Made by a program: the position numbers and the translations under genes. A stretch of 34,770 nt of DNA from an uncultured Clostridia bacterium (GTDB lineage Bacteria > Bacillota > Clostridia > Oscillospirales > Acutalibacteraceae): assembly GCA_947631855.1 (NCBI GenBank), contig CANRMX010000022.1, positions 1 to 34,770 on the forward strand, written 5' to 3'. Below the pieces are notes generated by a model, which saw only the letters and a program-made list of their open reading frames with translations, was not told the origin of the DNA and made no database searches. Shown one piece after another: positions 33,009 to 34,770 of the stretch; within the stretch, counting starts at the first letter, position 1, and every line of letters begins with the position of its first letter.

Positions 33009-33212
33009 GTGGAAATCACCAAGGAGACTACGATGGGCGATATGCTCCAGTATGACATGGGCATTGCCTATATCCTCATGCAGTCCGGGATGCATTGCGT
33101 GGGCTGCCCCTCCTCGATCAACGAATCGCTGGAGCAGGCCTGCCAGGTCCATGGCCTGGACGCCGACGAGGTGCTCGCCTCCATTCAGGAGTATTTGGCT
33201 ATCAAGGCATAA
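33009..33212 (+). CDS. DUF1858 domain protein
   Basis: 67-residue protein of the DUF1858 family (sometimes annotated hydrid-cluster-associated disulfide oxidoreductase). The signature is YDMGIAYILMQSGMHCVGCPSS with a C-V-G-C pair near residues 30-33, and a helical end. The GTG start lies eight bases after AAAGGAAG. It is 25 bp after the PNPOx-like gene. The CxxC and its place at the end of the copper operon allow a metal or redox role, but nothing shows it directly. Confidence 0.87.
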   Translation: MEITKETTMGDMLQYDMGIAYILMQSGMHCVGCPSSINESLEQACQVHGLDADEVLASIQEYLAIKA

Positions 33213-33410
33213 GCAGGCGCGTAGCCGCGCGGCAAACGCAATTTTCGCTTCGCTCAAATAGCGTTGCGCAATCCTCGCTTCGCGCGGATAGCGGCGCGGC
33301 TCAGGCGCACGGGTGCACAAAAGAAACGGCTGGCCCTATCGCGGAATTTACTGCGTGCTACGCGCAAATGCGCTTTGCTTGCACGTAAGTTATTTCAAGC
33401 CGCATAAAAC
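33213..33410. other. Gene-free stretch with dispersed repeats
   Basis: No gene. It contains the second copy of the 21-base dispersed segment (33339-33359; first at 28465-28485) and GC-rich words such as CGCTTCGCTCAAATAGCG, typical of intergenic repeats. Confidence 0.5.
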
Positions 33411-33424
33411 GTGCCTCCCCGCCC
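33398..33424. repeat. 27-bp direct repeat, left copy
   Basis: The segment AGCCGCATAAAACGTGCCTC continuing into CCCGCCC recurs without change at 33973-33999. It overlaps the left arm of hairpin H5. Confidence 0.85.
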
Positions 33425-33441
33425 TACGGGCGGGGAGGCAC
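33411..33441. repeat. Hairpin repeat H5
   Basis: GTGCCTCCCCGCCC, loop TAC, GGGCGGGGAGGCAC; 14-bp perfect stem. Confidence 0.85.
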
Positions 33442-33493
33442 TATTTCTTAAGTTAGGTACAGCCAAAGAAAGATTCCTATTGTGCTCTTTTTC

Positions 33494-33522
33494 TTGCTTT
33501 TTCGGGGATTTTCTGCTATACT
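33494..33522 (+). promoter_or_regulatory. Promoter of the type I toxin mRNA
   Basis: TTGCTT (33494-33499), 17-bp spacer ending TGC, TATACT (33517-33522). It gives a leader of about 145 nt before the toxin reading frame. Confidence 0.65.
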
Positions 33523-33576
33523 GTCCTTGCGCCGAATACGGCGCGGGAATACTTGCCAGTAACGGTAGGCGGTTGG

Positions 33577-33616
33577 CCCTCCACCCGGAAACGGGAGAGG
33601 GGTGCTAAACTCTCCC
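33577..33616 (+). promoter_or_regulatory. Structured leader of the toxin mRNA
   Basis: CCCTC (33577-33581) and CCCG pair with CGGG and GAGGG (33597-33601) around GAAA. GGGAGAG (33593-33599) can pair instead with CTCTCCC (33610-33616). CCCTCC (33577-33582) is also an exact complement of the Shine-Dalgarno core GGAGGG (33661-33666). These alternatives could control toxin translation. Confidence 0.5.
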
Positions 33617-33673
33617 GATGACATAGAAACCCACCGCAAGGATGGGAATCTCTGGACAAAGGAGGGATGCAGC

Positions 33674-33760
33674 ATAACTGTTTATGAAGCGCTACATCTC
33701 AGTCTGATGGTGCTCAGCATCATCGTGTCTCTGATTGTCGCATTGATAGACAGAAAGTAA
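33674..33760 (+). CDS. Small holin-like type I toxin peptide, ATA start
   Basis: 28-codon frame from 33674 to TAA 33758-33760. The peptide reads xTVYEALHLSLMVLSII, then a hydrophobic run to ALIDRK: a short N-terminus, one membrane helix and a charged end. It resembles the putative holin-like toxin family (xTxYEALxLM), membrane-damaging peptides of type I toxin-antitoxin loci. AAAGGAGGG (33658-33666) lies seven bases before the ATA at 33674, an ideal distance. ATG at that place would be the family start; ATA is a poor initiator, so the gene may be weakened by mutation or be translated at low level. An ATG at 33667 opens only a six-codon frame, MQHNCL, in another frame. Confidence 0.72.
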   Translation: MTVYEALHLSLMVLSIIVSLIVALIDRK

Positions 33761-33840
33761 CCGCTCCAGGCCAAGGTGACGGTTACTCTCTGTAACTAAA
33801 TCCTGAGGGCCATGCCGCTTACCGGCAAGTTTCCCTTTGT
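33751..33840 (-). ncRNA. Predicted antisense antitoxin RNA
   Basis: It starts at about 33840 (minus) behind a consensus promoter and runs into the 3' end of the toxin gene, overlapping its last codons. It would end at the stem CAGAAAGTAACCG with CGGTTACTCTCTG (33751-33763 and 33780-33792, one mismatch), followed on the minus strand by a T-rich TTTCTGTCT. Length is about 90 nt. A hairpin TGCCG/CGGCA (33813-33827) lies near its 5' end. The ends are predicted, not known. Confidence 0.6.
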
Positions 33841-33846
33841 AGCTAT

Positions 33847-33875
33847 ATTATAGCAAAGGGCAGAAAAATTGTCAA
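33847..33875 (-). promoter_or_regulatory. Consensus promoter of the antitoxin RNA
   Basis: On the minus strand TTGACA (33875-33870), exactly 17 bp, TATAAT (33852-33847), with an extended TGC before the -10. A full consensus in all elements and the strongest promoter in the window; no protein gene follows it. Confidence 0.85.
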
Positions 33876-33972
33876 GCGCAGGGACCGATAGCACGGCTCC
33901 TTTTTTGTGCACAAAGTGCGTTTGGCCCGCAAAGTGGCCCGGTCGACCACGGCCCGCACCGCGGCTGCCCCG

Positions 33973-33999
33973 AGCCGCATAAAACGTGCCTCCCCGCCC
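33973..33999. repeat. 27-bp direct repeat, right copy
   Basis: Identical to 33398-33424. The two copies bracket the toxin-antitoxin locus, 575 bp apart. Confidence 0.85.
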
Positions 34000-34016
34000 G
34001 TAGGGCGGGGAAGCAC
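33986..34016. repeat. Hairpin repeat H6
   Basis: GTGCCTCCCCGCCC, loop GTA, GGGCGGGGAAGCAC; 14-bp stem with one mismatch. Confidence 0.8.
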
Positions 34017-34081
34017 TTGGATATGTCACCAGGAAAAGTGCGTGGAAGCGAAATGCCTGCAGCCTCAGGCATGTAGGTTTG

Positions 34082-34770
34082 TCAAACATATTGGACAGTA
34101 GGAGCAGGAGGAGGAGAGAAGAAAGAGAGAAGTTTTTGACGGGGAGAAAGCCAGCCAAGAGGACGCATAGGACGGTTGTTGGTGCGATTTTGGTGCGCAG
34201 CTAGCTGCGCACCAAAATCAGCTAGAGAGAAGAAACGGTGAGAATCGTAGAGGAGCTTCTGATCTTCGCGGTGGCTGCGTTCCACTTTGCCGTTATGCCG
34301 CGGGGTGTACGGTCGGATGAGCTTGTGATGGATGCCGAGAGATGCTGCCGTAGCCTCAAAGAGAGTGGGCTTGTTCCTATCCCCTCTGGCAAAACGATTG
34401 GTAAACTCAAACCCGTTGTCCGTCTGGACACATTCCACCTTCACGCCGCGCCGTTTGAACCAGGCGACCGTCTTGCGCAGGAAATCGGCGGAGGAATAGG
34501 TGCTCTGCTCCGGGTAGGAGCCGAGATACCGAAGTCGGGAATACTCGTCCATGGCAGTATACTGGAAAAGGCGCTCTTCGGGATTCGCAAGGCAGCGAAG
34601 CGGAACGACCTTGACGTCGATCTGGATCCGCTGCCCCGGATGATCCATTTGCTCGTAGGGCTTTGATTTCCGTTTCTCCTTCTTCTGTGGAGACGGAAAC
34701 ATTCCCAGCTTGCGCATGACCCGGTACAGGCTTTCCGGGCGGTATTTGTAGCCCTTGTCGCGAAGCCTGC
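34082..34770 (-). CDS. Transposase with rve integrase core, C-terminal part (cut by window edge)
   Basis: The frame is open to base 34770; 229 residues are visible (the stop is at 34084-34082). An rve/DDE integrase core is complete: QIDVKVVP (first Asp), CVQTDNGFEF (second Asp) and NGKVERSHR (Glu). The flanks are DEYSRLRYLGSYPEQSTYSSADFL and QNRTNNRPMRPLGWLSPRQKL. It looks like an IS481- or IS3-type element; the N-terminal HTH lies outside the window. The ATG at 34717 is internal: the frame runs on upstream as KGYKYRPESLYRVMRK. The left IS end should lie between 34017 and 34082, but I cannot fix a terminal repeat. Confidence 0.85.
   Translation of the reverse strand, partial: RLRDKGYKYRPESLYRVMRKLGMFPSPQKKEKRKSKPYEQMDHPGQRIQIDVKVVPLRCLANPEERLFQYTAMDEYSRLRYLGSYPEQSTYSSADFLRKTVAWFKRRGVKVECVQTDNGFEFTNRFARGDRNKPTLFEATAASLGIHHKLIRPYTPRHNGKVERSHREDQKLLYDSHRFFSLADFGAQLAAHQNRTNNRPMRPLGWLSPRQKLLSFFSPPPAPTVQYV
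34186..34219. repeat. Perfect 34-bp palindrome inside the transposase gene
   Basis: GATTTTGGTGCGCAGCT is followed with no loop by its exact complement AGCTGCGCACCAAAATC. It encodes the FGAQLAAHQN part of the transposase, so it is both coding and fully palindromic. Confidence 0.9.

Noticed and set aside
33796-34158. 120-codon open frame on the minus strand downstream of the transposase
   Set aside because: It runs across the IS end, hairpin H6 and the antitoxin promoter, with no family pattern or ribosome site.

Overview
The window is high-GC DNA (by eye around 60%) from a spore-forming Clostridia-type Firmicute, most likely an Oscillospirales gut anaerobe. The evidence is strong AGGAGG-type ribosome sites, a gerA-gerB-gerC germinant receptor operon, clostridial family proteins (DUF1667, DUF3842, DUF362-ferredoxin, DUF1858, DUF421), the MEP-pathway gene ispE, an NrdR repressor, and many hairpin repeats between genes. 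This placement is inferred from gene content. No 16S rRNA gene is present.

Layout. 1-377: start of a divergent xylulokinase gene. 529-5394: a tightly coupled run (4-nt overlaps) with a GlpA-like dehydrogenase, an FAD/NAD oxidoreductase, a DUF1667 protein, a HAD phosphatase and a two-domain uridine kinase-like protein. 5448-6676: trxA-trxB with a clear terminator. 6786-8185: a membrane-anchored MerR regulator behind a 19-bp-spacer promoter that carries its own dyad. 8491-9139: tRNA-Leu(UAG) and an orphan MazF, both on the minus strand. 9345-10804: a heavy-metal exporter-like membrane protein and an AT-richer GNAT acetyltransferase. 10890-11560: a modular repeat array. 11615-13871: an SGNH hydrolase, nrdR, and a membrane-tethered XRE regulator. 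13994-15847: asnB. 15964-19672 (minus): gerC, gerB, gerA. 19779-22321: a DUF421 protein, DUF3842 protein and HAD hydrolase, separated by two tandem arrays of 86-87 bp units. 22330-23232 (minus): a DUF2238-like membrane protein. 23404-28410: PHP phosphatase, Nudix hydrolase, Lrp/AsnC regulator, aminotransferase, DUF362-ferredoxin and ispE. 28669-29124: ohrR. 29258-33212: a copper operon, csoR-copZ-copA plus two small genes, behind a promoter with two CsoR-type operators.

The most notable locus lies in the apparently gene-poor 33213-34081 segment. A 28-codon membrane peptide of the holin-like type I toxin kind (33674-33760) has a perfect Shine-Dalgarno but an ATA codon where ATG would be expected. 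It sits behind a TTGCTT-17-TATACT promoter with a long structured leader. A consensus TTGACA-17-TATAAT promoter fires from the opposite strand into its 3' end. Together they form a type I toxin-antitoxin module. It is bracketed by two copies of a 27-bp repeat that open related hairpins.

The window closes with the 3' part of an rve-type transposase gene on the minus strand, which contains a perfect 34-bp palindrome. Hairpins sharing a CCCCGCC-GTA-GGCGGGG-like core recur at six places with different but self-complementary outer arms. They form a dispersed structured repeat family of this genome.
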